In this document: in pieces, positions 38,689 through 46,030 of the stretch
Numbering within the stretch: the stretch's first letter is position 1
Layout: every line of letters starts with the position of its first letter
Assembly: GCF_000392615.1 (NCBI RefSeq)
Contig: NZ_KB933398.1
Coordinates: forward strand, 3,457,705 to 3,521,704
Origin: Lysinibacillus sphaericus OT4b.31
GTDB lineage: Bacteria > Bacillota > Bacilli > Bacillales_A > Planococcaceae
Direction: 5' to 3'
DNA: 64,000 bases
Notes under the pieces: generated by a model
Database searches by the model: none
What the model was told of the DNA's origin: nothing
The model's input: only the letters and a program-made list of their open reading frames with translations
Position numbers and translations under genes: made by a program

Positions 38689-39322
38689 TGATTTACAGCT
38701 TTATTTTATTATGGGTTCGACAAACGTTCATAAGCGCCGTCCATTAGAAGTGCTTGAAGAAGCACTACAATCAGGCATTACTATGTTTCAATTTCGCGAA
38801 AAGGGTCCAGGTGCATTAACTGGCCAGGCTTATGAAATTTTTGCTCAAAGTTGTCAAAAGCTTTGCAAACAGTGTCATATTCCGTTTATCGTCAATGATG
38901 ATATCGAGCTTGCTTTAAAACTTGGTGCTGATGGCATCCATGTTGGGCAAGATGACTTTCCTGTTGCGGTTATCCGAGAAAAAATCGGAAAAATGTTGCT
39001 TGGTGTGTCTGTTCATACAATAGAAGAAGTGCACACTGCTATACAGTACGAAGCTGATTATGTAGGTATTGGTCCTATTTTTACAACTACTTCAAAAAGT
39101 GATGCCAAACCACCATGCGGTACTGAATTTTTACAACAAGTTCGTACTGAACTTCCTGAATTGCCTATAGTAGCAATTGGCGGAATTGATGAGTCCAATG
39201 CACAGAAAGTTTTTAAAGCGGGTGCGAATGGTATTGCTGTTATTTCTACTATTTGTGAAAGTGTTAATATACAACATACTGTAGCCACTTTGAAATCGTT
39301 TCAATGCAATAGTACGGGATAA
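38678..39322 (+). CDS. thiE: Thiamin-phosphate synthase
   Basis: Joins HMP-PP and thiazole phosphate to thiamin phosphate, the last step of the salvage operon. 214 residues, TIM barrel. Visible: TMFQFREKGPGAL, FIVNDDIELALKLGADGIHVGQDD, YVGIGPIFTTTSKSDAKPPCG and IVAIGGIDESNAQKVFKAGANGIAVIS. GAGGT lies upstream of the ATG inside thiD. Confidence 0.97.
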   Translation: MKCNDLQLYFIMGSTNVHKRRPLEVLEEALQSGITMFQFREKGPGALTGQAYEIFAQSCQKLCKQCHIPFIVNDDIELALKLGADGIHVGQDDFPVAVIREKIGKMLLGVSVHTIEEVHTAIQYEADYVGIGPIFTTTSKSDAKPPCGTEFLQQVRTELPELPIVAIGGIDESNAQKVFKAGANGIAVISTICESVNIQHTVATLKSFQCNSTG

Positions 39323-39344
39323 AAACAGTAAATTTAAACAAACT

Positions 39345-39375
39345 AAAACCAGTGCCTTTTACGGTCACTGGTTTT
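39345..39375 (+). terminator. Bidirectional terminator between thiE and the SASP gene
   Basis: AAAACCAGTG and CACTGGTTTT pair around an 11-base loop, with A/T-rich flanks on both sides. Confidence 0.85.
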
Positions 39376-39400
39376 AAGTTTATAAATGCTTATTCTGCAT

Positions 39401-39619
39401 TTATTGGTTGTTGTTTGGCATACCTTTTAATTGAGATTCTGCCATTTGTACAAGACGTTTAGTGATTTCACCACCAACGGAACCGTTGGCACGAGCTGAA
39501 GCGTCAGCTCCTAATTGAACACCAAATTCTTGTGCAATTTCGTATTTCATTTGATCTAGTGCTTGTTGTACACCAGGTACTGCAAGCTTGTTTGAACTGC
39601 GGTTGTTGTTGTTTGTCAT
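39401..39619 (-). CDS. sspA: Alpha/beta-type small acid-soluble spore protein
   Basis: Minor-groove DNA-binding protein that saturates spore DNA and protects it from UV and oxidation. 72 residues from ATG 39619 (AAGGAGGTGAG upstream; the GTG nine bases earlier lies in the ribosome site). Both signatures are intact: [23 protein letters not shown] with the GPR protease cleavage site in EIAQEFG, and [16 protein letters not shown] sigma-G-type promoter precedes it. The gene proves that the host can form endospores. Paralogue naming (sspA/B/C/D) is by position near thiI. Confidence 0.95.
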   Translation of the reverse strand: MTNNNNRSSNKLAVPGVQQALDQMKYEIAQEFGVQLGADASARANGSVGGEITKRLVQMAESQLKGMPNNNQ

Positions 39620-39641
39620 GTTTCTCACCTCCTTGTGAATA

Positions 39642-39670
39642 TAGAATGTGCGTTATTTGTTTTTTAATAC
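39642..39670 (-). promoter_or_regulatory. Candidate sigma-G promoter of the SASP gene
   Basis: On the minus strand GTATT, 17 bases, CATTCTA. The -10 fits the sigma-G consensus CATWHTA exactly and the -35 fits four of five positions; forespore expression is expected for this gene. Confidence 0.65.
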
Positions 39671-39720
39671 AAAAATTTTATAGGTAAAATGTAACTGCAA
39701 AGGAAACCAATTAGCAATTA

Positions 39721-39757
39721 AATAAAAACCGCCTCAAAATAGAATTTTGAGACGGTT
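39721..39757 (-). terminator. Rho-independent terminator of nifZ-thiI
   Basis: AAACCG...CTCAAAAT pairs with ATTTTGAG...CGGTTT (one mismatch) and continues GGTTTTTATT on the minus strand, about 60 bases after thiI. Confidence 0.88.
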
Positions 39758-39817
39758 TCTTTCCTATATATATAACAAATTTAAGTTCGTTTAAACAGCA
39801 TAACAATTGAAGTTTTT

Positions 39818-41026
39818 TTATAAAAGATCTACAAATTTATCAGCAGGTTGTTCTTTTTTCGGGAAAATATAGACCTCACGATTTTTTACAGCGCGATCGA
39901 TTAGTTCGTCGAAATCAGAAAAGCTTTCGTAATGCTCGACTTTTTCAAGCTTTGGTTTAGTTTTTGGACTAGCGGGCGTGAAAATTGTACAGCAGTCTTC
40001 AAAAGGTTGTATTGATGTTTCGTATGTTCCAATTTTTTCAGCAATTTCAATTATCTCTAATTTATCATTCGAAATTAGCGGACGTAAAATCGGTGTATTA
40101 GTTACAGCATTTATAGCGGTTAAGCTTTCAAGTGTTTGACTTGCTACTTGCCCAAGACTTTCACCCGTAACAATCGCAAGTGCATCAATTTCTTCACGGA
40201 CTTTGTCAGCAACCTTTAACATCATACGGCGTGTTGTTGTCATCGACACATTAGATGGCACTTTTTCTTTAATAAGTACTTGGATTTCGGTAAAAGGAAT
40301 AACATGTAGACGAATATTCGCCCCAAATTTCGTTAATTCATTGGCAAGTACTTTTACTTTTTCCAATGAATTTTGACTTGTATACGGCGGACTAAAGAAA
40401 TGAATGGCTTCTAAACGGACTCCACGTTTCAACATTAAATATCCTGCAACCGGGCTATCAATACCACCTGAAAGCATTAATAATGATTTACCATTAGAGC
40501 CAACTGGCATGCCACCAGCACCCGGAATAACTTGTGCCATCATATAAGTTGCATCATGACGGACCTCAACACGAAGTTCTACATCTGGTTTTTTCACTTT
40601 TACTGATAAATTTTGATATTGAGGTAAGACATATCCACCAATTTCACGCTGAATGCCATGTGAATCTAATGGGAATGTTTTATCTGTACGCTTTACTTCA
40701 ACTTTAAAAGTTAACTGTTCATGTTTAAATGTATCCATAATTGTAATTGCAAGTGATTTCATCGCCTCGATGTCTTTGTCACATGCAGCAACTGGACTGA
40801 ATGATTGAATCCCAAAAATTTTCGGTAATCCATTTAGTAAAACGTTCATTTGTGCCTCGTCTTGTATAGCGATGAACATACGATCCCGTTCTGTACGTAT
40901 GTGTAGATGACCTAAATCAGTAAATGCATGGCGAATATTTTCACGCAAGCGACGGATAAAATCCATCTTGTTGCGACCTTTTGTAGATAACTCACCATAT
41001 CGAATTAATATTTCTTTCCAAATCAT
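39818..41026 (-). CDS. thiI: tRNA 4-thiouridine synthase / thiamin sulfurtransferase ThiI
   Basis: Makes s4U8 in tRNA and can supply sulfur for thiazole. 402 residues: N-terminal ferredoxin-like and THUMP domains (about 1-165, starting EILIRYGELSTKGRNK), then the PP-loop pyrophosphatase MLSGGIDSPVAGYLMLKRG and GESLGQVASQTLESL. As in other Bacilli it ends without the rhodanese domain found in E. coli, so the sulfur must come from its partner desulfurase, encoded five bases upstream. Confidence 0.96.
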   Translation of the reverse strand: MIWKEILIRYGELSTKGRNKMDFIRRLRENIRHAFTDLGHLHIRTERDRMFIAIQDEAQMNVLLNGLPKIFGIQSFSPVAACDKDIEAMKSLAITIMDTFKHEQLTFKVEVKRTDKTFPLDSHGIQREIGGYVLPQYQNLSVKVKKPDVELRVEVRHDATYMMAQVIPGAGGMPVGSNGKSLLMLSGGIDSPVAGYLMLKRGVRLEAIHFFSPPYTSQNSLEKVKVLANELTKFGANIRLHVIPFTEIQVLIKEKVPSNVSMTTTRRMMLKVADKVREEIDALAIVTGESLGQVASQTLESLTAINAVTNTPILRPLISNDKLEIIEIAEKIGTYETSIQPFEDCCTIFTPASPKTKPKLEKVEHYESFSDFDELIDRAVKNREVYIFPKKEQPADKFVDLL

Positions 41027-41031
41027 AAAGC

Positions 41032-42183
41032 TTATTCTCCTTTAAGTTCCATTAGTACTTCATGCAGTACTTGTTTAAATTGTGTAATGTCTTCATCCGC
41101 TATATATGCACCAAAGCTTACTCGAATTACACCTTTTTTAAAATGCTCATCAATATTTAACGCTTCTACAACATGACTCGTTTTTGTTTGCTTGGAAGAA
41201 CATGCACTCGATGTTGACACAATAACGCCACGTTTCTGTAGTGCATTGATAATGACTTCACCTTTTAAGTCACGCACACTAAATGATAAGATATGTGACG
41301 CGCCATTTGGTGTCGATAAAATATGCACAGCCTCACCATATTCTTTTAACTCCGTACATATTTCATCTTGCCATGTACGATATTTTTTCGCACGTTCACT
41401 CATTGTTTCGATTGCAATACGAGCCGCCTTTGATAGTGCTACCGCTTGTGGGACAGCCACTGTGCCACTACGTAAGCCAAATTCTTGTCCTCCACCAAGT
41501 GCATACGGCTGCCATTGTATTTTTTTACGAAATGCTAATATGCCTGAACCTTTAAAACCATGAATTTTATGACCTGATATAGTAATACAATCCGGTCCTT
41601 CATCGTCATTAAATGTTATTGGTAATTTTCCAAAGCTTTGCACCGCATCCACATGAAAAGCGGCACGACTTGCTTCATGGACAATTTTTGCCGCTTCAAA
41701 AATCGGCTGAATGGCACCCATTTCGTTATTCACATGCATCATACTTACTAAAATAGTATCCTTGCGAACTTTTTCTCGCAATTCATCTAACGACACTACA
41801 CCCGATTTATCGACGTGTAAATATTCTATTTCAAAGCCCTCTTTTTCAAGTTGCTTCACCGATTCTAACACAGATGGGTGTTCAATTTCTGTCGTCAAAA
41901 TATGGTTACCTTTATGAGTATTGGCATGCGCTAAACCGAAAATAGCTGTATTATTTGATTCAGTACCTCCTGAAGTAAACAATACATTTTTCGCCTCAGT
42001 TTGCAAAATGTCTGCTACTTGTTCACGAGCACGCATTAATAATTCATTTGATTCTACACCCATTGCATGAATCGATGCAGGGTTGGCATAATACTGCTCA
42101 TTCACTACCATAAATGCCTGCATCACTTCTTTATACGGTTTAGTTGTAGCGCTGTTATCTAAATATATTGTATTTACTTTCAT
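41032..42183 (-). CDS. nifZ: Cysteine desulfurase dedicated to ThiI (NifZ/IscS-like)
   Basis: PLP enzyme that releases sulfur from cysteine as a persulfide. 383 residues. Start YLDNSATTKPYKEV; PLP contacts LFTSGGTESNNTAIFGLA and VDAVQSFGK; PLP-lysine in SGHKIHGFKGSGIL; persulfide Cys in VSTSSACSSKQTKTS. It precedes thiI by five bases as in B. subtilis, where this paralogue serves only ThiI. In B. subtilis braB lies between it and ezrA; here there is a 555-base gene-free stretch with candidate structured RNA. Confidence 0.94.
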   Translation of the reverse strand: MKVNTIYLDNSATTKPYKEVMQAFMVVNEQYYANPASIHAMGVESNELLMRAREQVADILQTEAKNVLFTSGGTESNNTAIFGLAHANTHKGNHILTTEIEHPSVLESVKQLEKEGFEIEYLHVDKSGVVSLDELREKVRKDTILVSMMHVNNEMGAIQPIFEAAKIVHEASRAAFHVDAVQSFGKLPITFNDDEGPDCITISGHKIHGFKGSGILAFRKKIQWQPYALGGGQEFGLRSGTVAVPQAVALSKAARIAIETMSERAKKYRTWQDEICTELKEYGEAVHILSTPNGASHILSFSVRDLKGEVIINALQKRGVIVSTSSACSSKQTKTSHVVEALNIDEHFKKGVIRVSFGAYIADEDITQFKQVLHEVLMELKGE

Positions 42184-42326
42184 CGTTATTCACACACTTT
42201 CAAAACGTTAATTTAACGGTATTTATTATAGTTCAAACTTGCTAATAAAACCATTAACTATTATTAGGTTACAAAAAATTTCCTATTAAATTATTTTTTG
42301 CTGATATCGCATTATTCCATTTGCTT

Positions 42327-42442
42327 GAGCTCTATCCTCCTCTTTCCTAATTCATTAGCCAAACTGAGGATAAAGCTCCTATGCCACGACTACGACCTTC
42401 ATTAGCATGCCATTGCCGTAAATCTAGTTGTCTATTATAGCA
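42327..42442 (-). ncRNA. Candidate structured RNA or leader upstream of nifZ-thiI
   Basis: This lies in the 42184-42738 stretch where no gene is visible. An extended -10 box TGCTATAAT reads on the minus strand at 42442-42434. Downstream of it are the 6-bp stem TACGGC/GTCGTA (42415-42420 with 42391-42396) and a 13-bp stem GAGCTTTATCCTC/GAGGATAGAGCTC with one G-U pair (42366-42378 with 42327-42339). The 9-mer GCTAATGAA occurs in both loops. No terminator or known riboswitch class is recognisable. It could be an independent sRNA or the 5' leader of nifZ. The remaining bases of the spacer are AT-rich; a second -10-like TATAAT sits at 42225-42230. Confidence 0.45.
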
Positions 42443-42661
42443 TAAGGCCTATTGGAATTATGTAACGTAATAATCCACAGTATTCATAATCCCATAATTA
42501 TAATAAAAATAAGCTTATTAAACCTACTCTCATAAAAATCTGACAAAAAGCTAACCCCTTCTTCTTTGCCATTTATCAAAATCATGACTCTTTGCTAAAT
42601 TTTACTTCAAGACTGCAATCTATAAAATTTTGGCTATCGTATATCCTAATTCTCATAAGAA

Positions 42662-42691
42662 AACCACCAACTTCAATCCAGTGTGGTGGTT
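42662..42691 (-). terminator. Terminator of ezrA
   Basis: AACCACCA and TGGTGGTT pair across 14 bases; the minus strand continues TTCTTAT, a short U-tract. Confidence 0.65.
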
Positions 42692-42738
42692 ACTCTTTTC
42701 AATATAATCATATTTATACTGTAAATATATATTTGTTA

Positions 42739-44439
42739 TTAACGCGCAACTAAATCCTCTGCGACAATTTCTTGAATACGTTTTAAAGCACCTGGCTCCA
42801 TTTCTTCAACAGCTGTCCCAGCCTCTTCAAGCGCTTTTGTATAACGGAACTGATGGAATGCTTCTTCTGCTTCTTTTAAACGTGTATTTAATTTTGGGTT
42901 TGTTGCTCGATGACGATTGCCATATTGAATAATACGTTCAATCAGCATAACATTCTCAATTAGTTCATGTGCCTTGGAATGAACATCCTCAACACAAAGT
43001 GTTGCAGCATTTAAGTTATTATGAACTGTTCCCATGTTGAGTGGTACTTCTTGTAAACTTTGCATCACAACATAAATGTGCTCAGCAGCCTCATCTAAAC
43101 GTGCATCCATTTCTTCTGGAATACCTGGAATATTCGCTTTGTTTAACAGACGATCTGTATCCTGTAATGTTTTCTTCAGATTTTCTACTTGTGCACAAGC
43201 CTTATTTTCATCAATTCGAAGCTTTTTCATCGTATTCGATAAATGATCTTGCTCCTCATGAATACGTTCAAGCTCCTCACTTATTTCAATCAGTTCCTCC
43301 TGCAAACTTGAATAGGCAGATTTTTCCTCTGTAACACGCATTGCTAATAAATCGTAACGACGTTGGAGTGCTTCTAATTGTTTTAAAGCAGCTTTTGGGA
43401 TTTCAGCATCCTTTTCGTTAAGATGATAGCTTTGTTGTACAAAAGTGGCTTCATCATTAACTAAGCGGGTCGAGCTAATAACATTTGTGATGGAACCTAA
43501 TAATCGCTCACAATTTTGATCTACATAATTTTTTGCAATGACCTCTTTTTCAAGCAAATCATAAAAATGGTCAATTTCTTCATTTATTTCAACAACTCTC
43601 GGCTTTACAGAAGATAAATTAAGTTGAGCCAATTCATCTTTTAAATTGGCAAACTCCGTCTCAAGGTTGTCCAGTGCCTCTGCCAACTCTAAATGATGTA
43701 AATAATAAGATTTCTCTTCCATTTCACGTTGACCATTACGTAATTCTTGAACAGCACCTGGTAATTTCACTTGTAGTTCAGTCAAAATAGTTGGCACGTC
43801 ATTAATATATTCAAATGTCTCTTGTGATTCATGATTCAAACCAATAACAATTTCACGTGCCTGCAAATAGTTACCGTCTCGAGTAAGCTCATCAAATTCT
43901 TCAAACTTTTGAACAAATACTTCTAGCTTCTGCTCAAGTGCCGGTAATGCAATCCCAAAAGAGTGTTGATGGGCAAGTAAAGTTTTACGTGCTGATCGAT
44001 AATATTCTTTCAGTTGTTCAATTTCAATACGATTTTTTTCTTCGCTGCCAATTAATTCATTTAATTCTTCTAAAATTTTATCTTTGCTTTGTTCACACTT
44101 ACGAACATAATCCTCAATTTCACGTTCAATCAACGTTGCTTTTTTAAAACGAAGATGATTGACTTGGTCCTCTGCATCGAATAGGAGTGAATCAATTTTT
44201 GTCATATGTACATCGATGACTTCATCCCAGCTATTGCGCCATCGTTCAAACATTTCTTCCGTTTCACCATTCATGTTTAATGATTTAACCTTAGAAATTT
44301 CCTCATTTATGGGATTATTTTGTATTTGTAATTTTTCATTTTCAAGTTGTTCAATAATTGCGGTATGTTTTCGTCGCATCATAAATCCTACTATGGCTAA
44401 AATTAATAGTAGGATAATTGGAATGATGATATACTCCAT
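42739..44439 (-). CDS. ezrA: Septation ring formation regulator EzrA
   Basis: Negative regulator of FtsZ ring assembly with a role in coordinating wall synthesis at the septum. 566 residues: one N-terminal membrane segment (about 3-22) with the N-terminus outside, then an almost continuous spectrin-like coiled-coil region to the end, rich in Glu, Lys and Leu (e.g. RIHEEQDHLSNTMKKL). Length matches B. subtilis EzrA (562). Start behind TAGGAGGCTTACG. Diverges from hisJ. Synteny with hisJ, nifZ and thiI supports the call. Confidence 0.93.
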   Translation of the reverse strand: MEYIIIPIILLLILAIVGFMMRRKHTAIIEQLENEKLQIQNNPINEEISKVKSLNMNGETEEMFERWRNSWDEVIDVHMTKIDSLLFDAEDQVNHLRFKKATLIEREIEDYVRKCEQSKDKILEELNELIGSEEKNRIEIEQLKEYYRSARKTLLAHQHSFGIALPALEQKLEVFVQKFEEFDELTRDGNYLQAREIVIGLNHESQETFEYINDVPTILTELQVKLPGAVQELRNGQREMEEKSYYLHHLELAEALDNLETEFANLKDELAQLNLSSVKPRVVEINEEIDHFYDLLEKEVIAKNYVDQNCERLLGSITNVISSTRLVNDEATFVQQSYHLNEKDAEIPKAALKQLEALQRRYDLLAMRVTEEKSAYSSLQEELIEISEELERIHEEQDHLSNTMKKLRIDENKACAQVENLKKTLQDTDRLLNKANIPGIPEEMDARLDEAAEHIYVVMQSLQEVPLNMGTVHNNLNAATLCVEDVHSKAHELIENVMLIERIIQYGNRHRATNPKLNTRLKEAEEAFHQFRYTKALEEAGTAVEEMEPGALKRIQEIVAEDLVAR

Positions 44440-44637
44440 CGTAAGCCTCCTATTCTACAATATACGAATTGGCTAGTTGTATTTATTATATACTATGTTT
44501 TCCCCTTTTGTACTAAAATTTAAGTGATTTTCAGAAAAGTGTATTCACGCCCAACAGACAAGACGGCAACTCCTGTCCTTGAACGTACGGCGTTACTATC
44601 TAGACACAAGTCAAATAGCCAAAGGAGTGTATATTTT

Positions 44638-45432
44638 ATGAAAAGAGACGGGCATATCCATAGCCCCTATTGTCCACATGGTACAACAGATGCATTTACG
44701 CTATATATCGAAAAAGCTATTGCTGAAAACTTTACGGATATTACGTTTACAGAACATGCTCCGTTACCGCCCGGCTTTGTCGACCCTACACCCGATAAGG
44801 ATAGCGGCATGAATCCAGCGTATTTAGTACCCTATTTTGAAGATTTACAGCGATTACAAAATCAGTACGCGCAGGACATCCGGATTCGTATTGGGCTTGA
44901 AATTGACTATATTTTAGGCTTCGAGCAGCAAACACGTAGCTTCCTTGATACATATGGTCATTTTTTAGATGATGCTATTTTATCCGTTCATTTTTTAAAG
45001 TGGCGGGATAACTTTGTATGTATCGACTATTCAGCAGAGACCTTTAAAGATTTTTCAAAAAAGATTGGCTCCGTAGAACATGTCTATGATCTATATTATG
45101 ATACTGTCCTTCAATCAATCCAAGCGAATTTAGGACAATACAAACCTAAACGTATTGGACATCCATCTCTCATTCATAAATTTCAATTAGCACACAATGT
45201 GAAAATTGATGATACAGCCCGGATTCAAAAGATCTTAGATTTAATGAAAAAAGAAGGGTACGAACTTGACCTGAATAGTGCTGGTTTAAGTAAAGCATAT
45301 TGTCAAGAACCCTACCCACCATTTTCTTTAATTGACTATAGTAAGTCAATTGGGTTACCTTTTGTTTTTGGATCTGATGCGCATGCCGCAGTTGATTTAC
45401 ATCAACATTATAATGTTATATTTCCTAAATGA
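44638..45432 (+). CDS. hisJ: Histidinol-phosphatase, PHP type
   Basis: Dephosphorylates histidinol phosphate in histidine synthesis. 264 residues from ATG 44638, placed ten bases after AAAGGAG; a longer frame to 44524 has no family similarity. PHP metal-binding motifs: RDGHIHSPYCPHGTTD, DITFTEHAPLP, GLEIDYI, LSVHFLKW and C-terminal FGSDAHAAVD. Stands apart from other his genes, as in B. subtilis, and precedes the fRMsr gene by 24 bases. Confidence 0.93.
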   Translation: MKRDGHIHSPYCPHGTTDAFTLYIEKAIAENFTDITFTEHAPLPPGFVDPTPDKDSGMNPAYLVPYFEDLQRLQNQYAQDIRIRIGLEIDYILGFEQQTRSFLDTYGHFLDDAILSVHFLKWRDNFVCIDYSAETFKDFSKKIGSVEHVYDLYYDTVLQSIQANLGQYKPKRIGHPSLIHKFQLAHNVKIDDTARIQKILDLMKKEGYELDLNSAGLSKAYCQEPYPPFSLIDYSKSIGLPFVFGSDAHAAVDLHQHYNVIFPK

Positions 45433-45456
45433 ATAACTTTTAAACGAGGTGCTAGT

Positions 45457-45936
45457 ATGTTTACACAAATAAATTACGAAGGTCCTATAATGGACCAATA
45501 TAATGCATTAGCAAAGCAATTAGATGCACTACTCACTGGAGAAACGGATTGCATCGCTAATTTAAGTAACGCTTCCGCATTACTCAATCAATTTCTTACA
45601 AATATTAACTGGGTTGGTTTTTATATTTCACAAGGCGAAGAACTTGTATTAGGTCCATTCCAAGGCTTACCTGCTTGCGTTAGAATTCCTGCGGGTCGTG
45701 GTGTTTGCGGTACAGCCGTAGTGAAAAAAGAAACGATTGTCGTAAAAGATGTCCACGCATTTCCAGGACATATTGCCTGCGATGCTGCCTCCCAATCCGA
45801 AATTGTTATCCCTCTTCTGAAGGAAGGTAAAGTTCTAGGTGTGCTTGATATCGATAGCCCAATTACAAATCGCTTCTCTGTTGATGATCAAGTTGGCTTA
45901 GAGCAATTTGTCAAAACATTACTTACCCATCTATAA
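45457..45936 (+). CDS. ytsP: GAF-domain free methionine-(R)-sulfoxide reductase (YtsP-like)
   Basis: Reduces free Met-R-sulfoxide. 159 residues, one GAF domain. The catalytic cysteines of the family are all present: Cys in LPACVRIPAGRGVCGTAV (two) and Cys in GHIACDAASQSEIVIPL. NWVGFYI is the substrate pocket motif. Start behind CGAGGTGCTAGT, 24 bases after hisJ, probably one transcript. Synteny matches B. subtilis ytsP between hisJ and ytrP. Confidence 0.92.
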   Translation: MFTQINYEGPIMDQYNALAKQLDALLTGETDCIANLSNASALLNQFLTNINWVGFYISQGEELVLGPFQGLPACVRIPAGRGVCGTAVVKKETIVVKDVHAFPGHIACDAASQSEIVIPLLKEGKVLGVLDIDSPITNRFSVDDQVGLEQFVKTLLTHL

Positions 45937-45965
45937 AGACTGTTGTAAATCGGAATATAAATATT

Positions 45966-46012
45966 AAAAATTGCCCTGAAATGTTGATTTTTTACATATC
46001 ATTTCGGGGCAA
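45966..46012 (-). terminator. Terminator of the diguanylate cyclase gene
   Basis: TTGCCCTGAAATG and CATTTCGGGGCAA form a 13-bp stem (one G-U) followed on the minus strand by TTTTTAAT. It may also act for the convergent ytsP. Confidence 0.85.
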
Positions 46013-46030
46013 ATCTATAAATTTATTTTT

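Noticed and set aside
44524-44637. Longer hisJ frame starting at 44524
   Set aside because: The added 38 residues are not family-like and AAAGGAG precedes ATG 44638.
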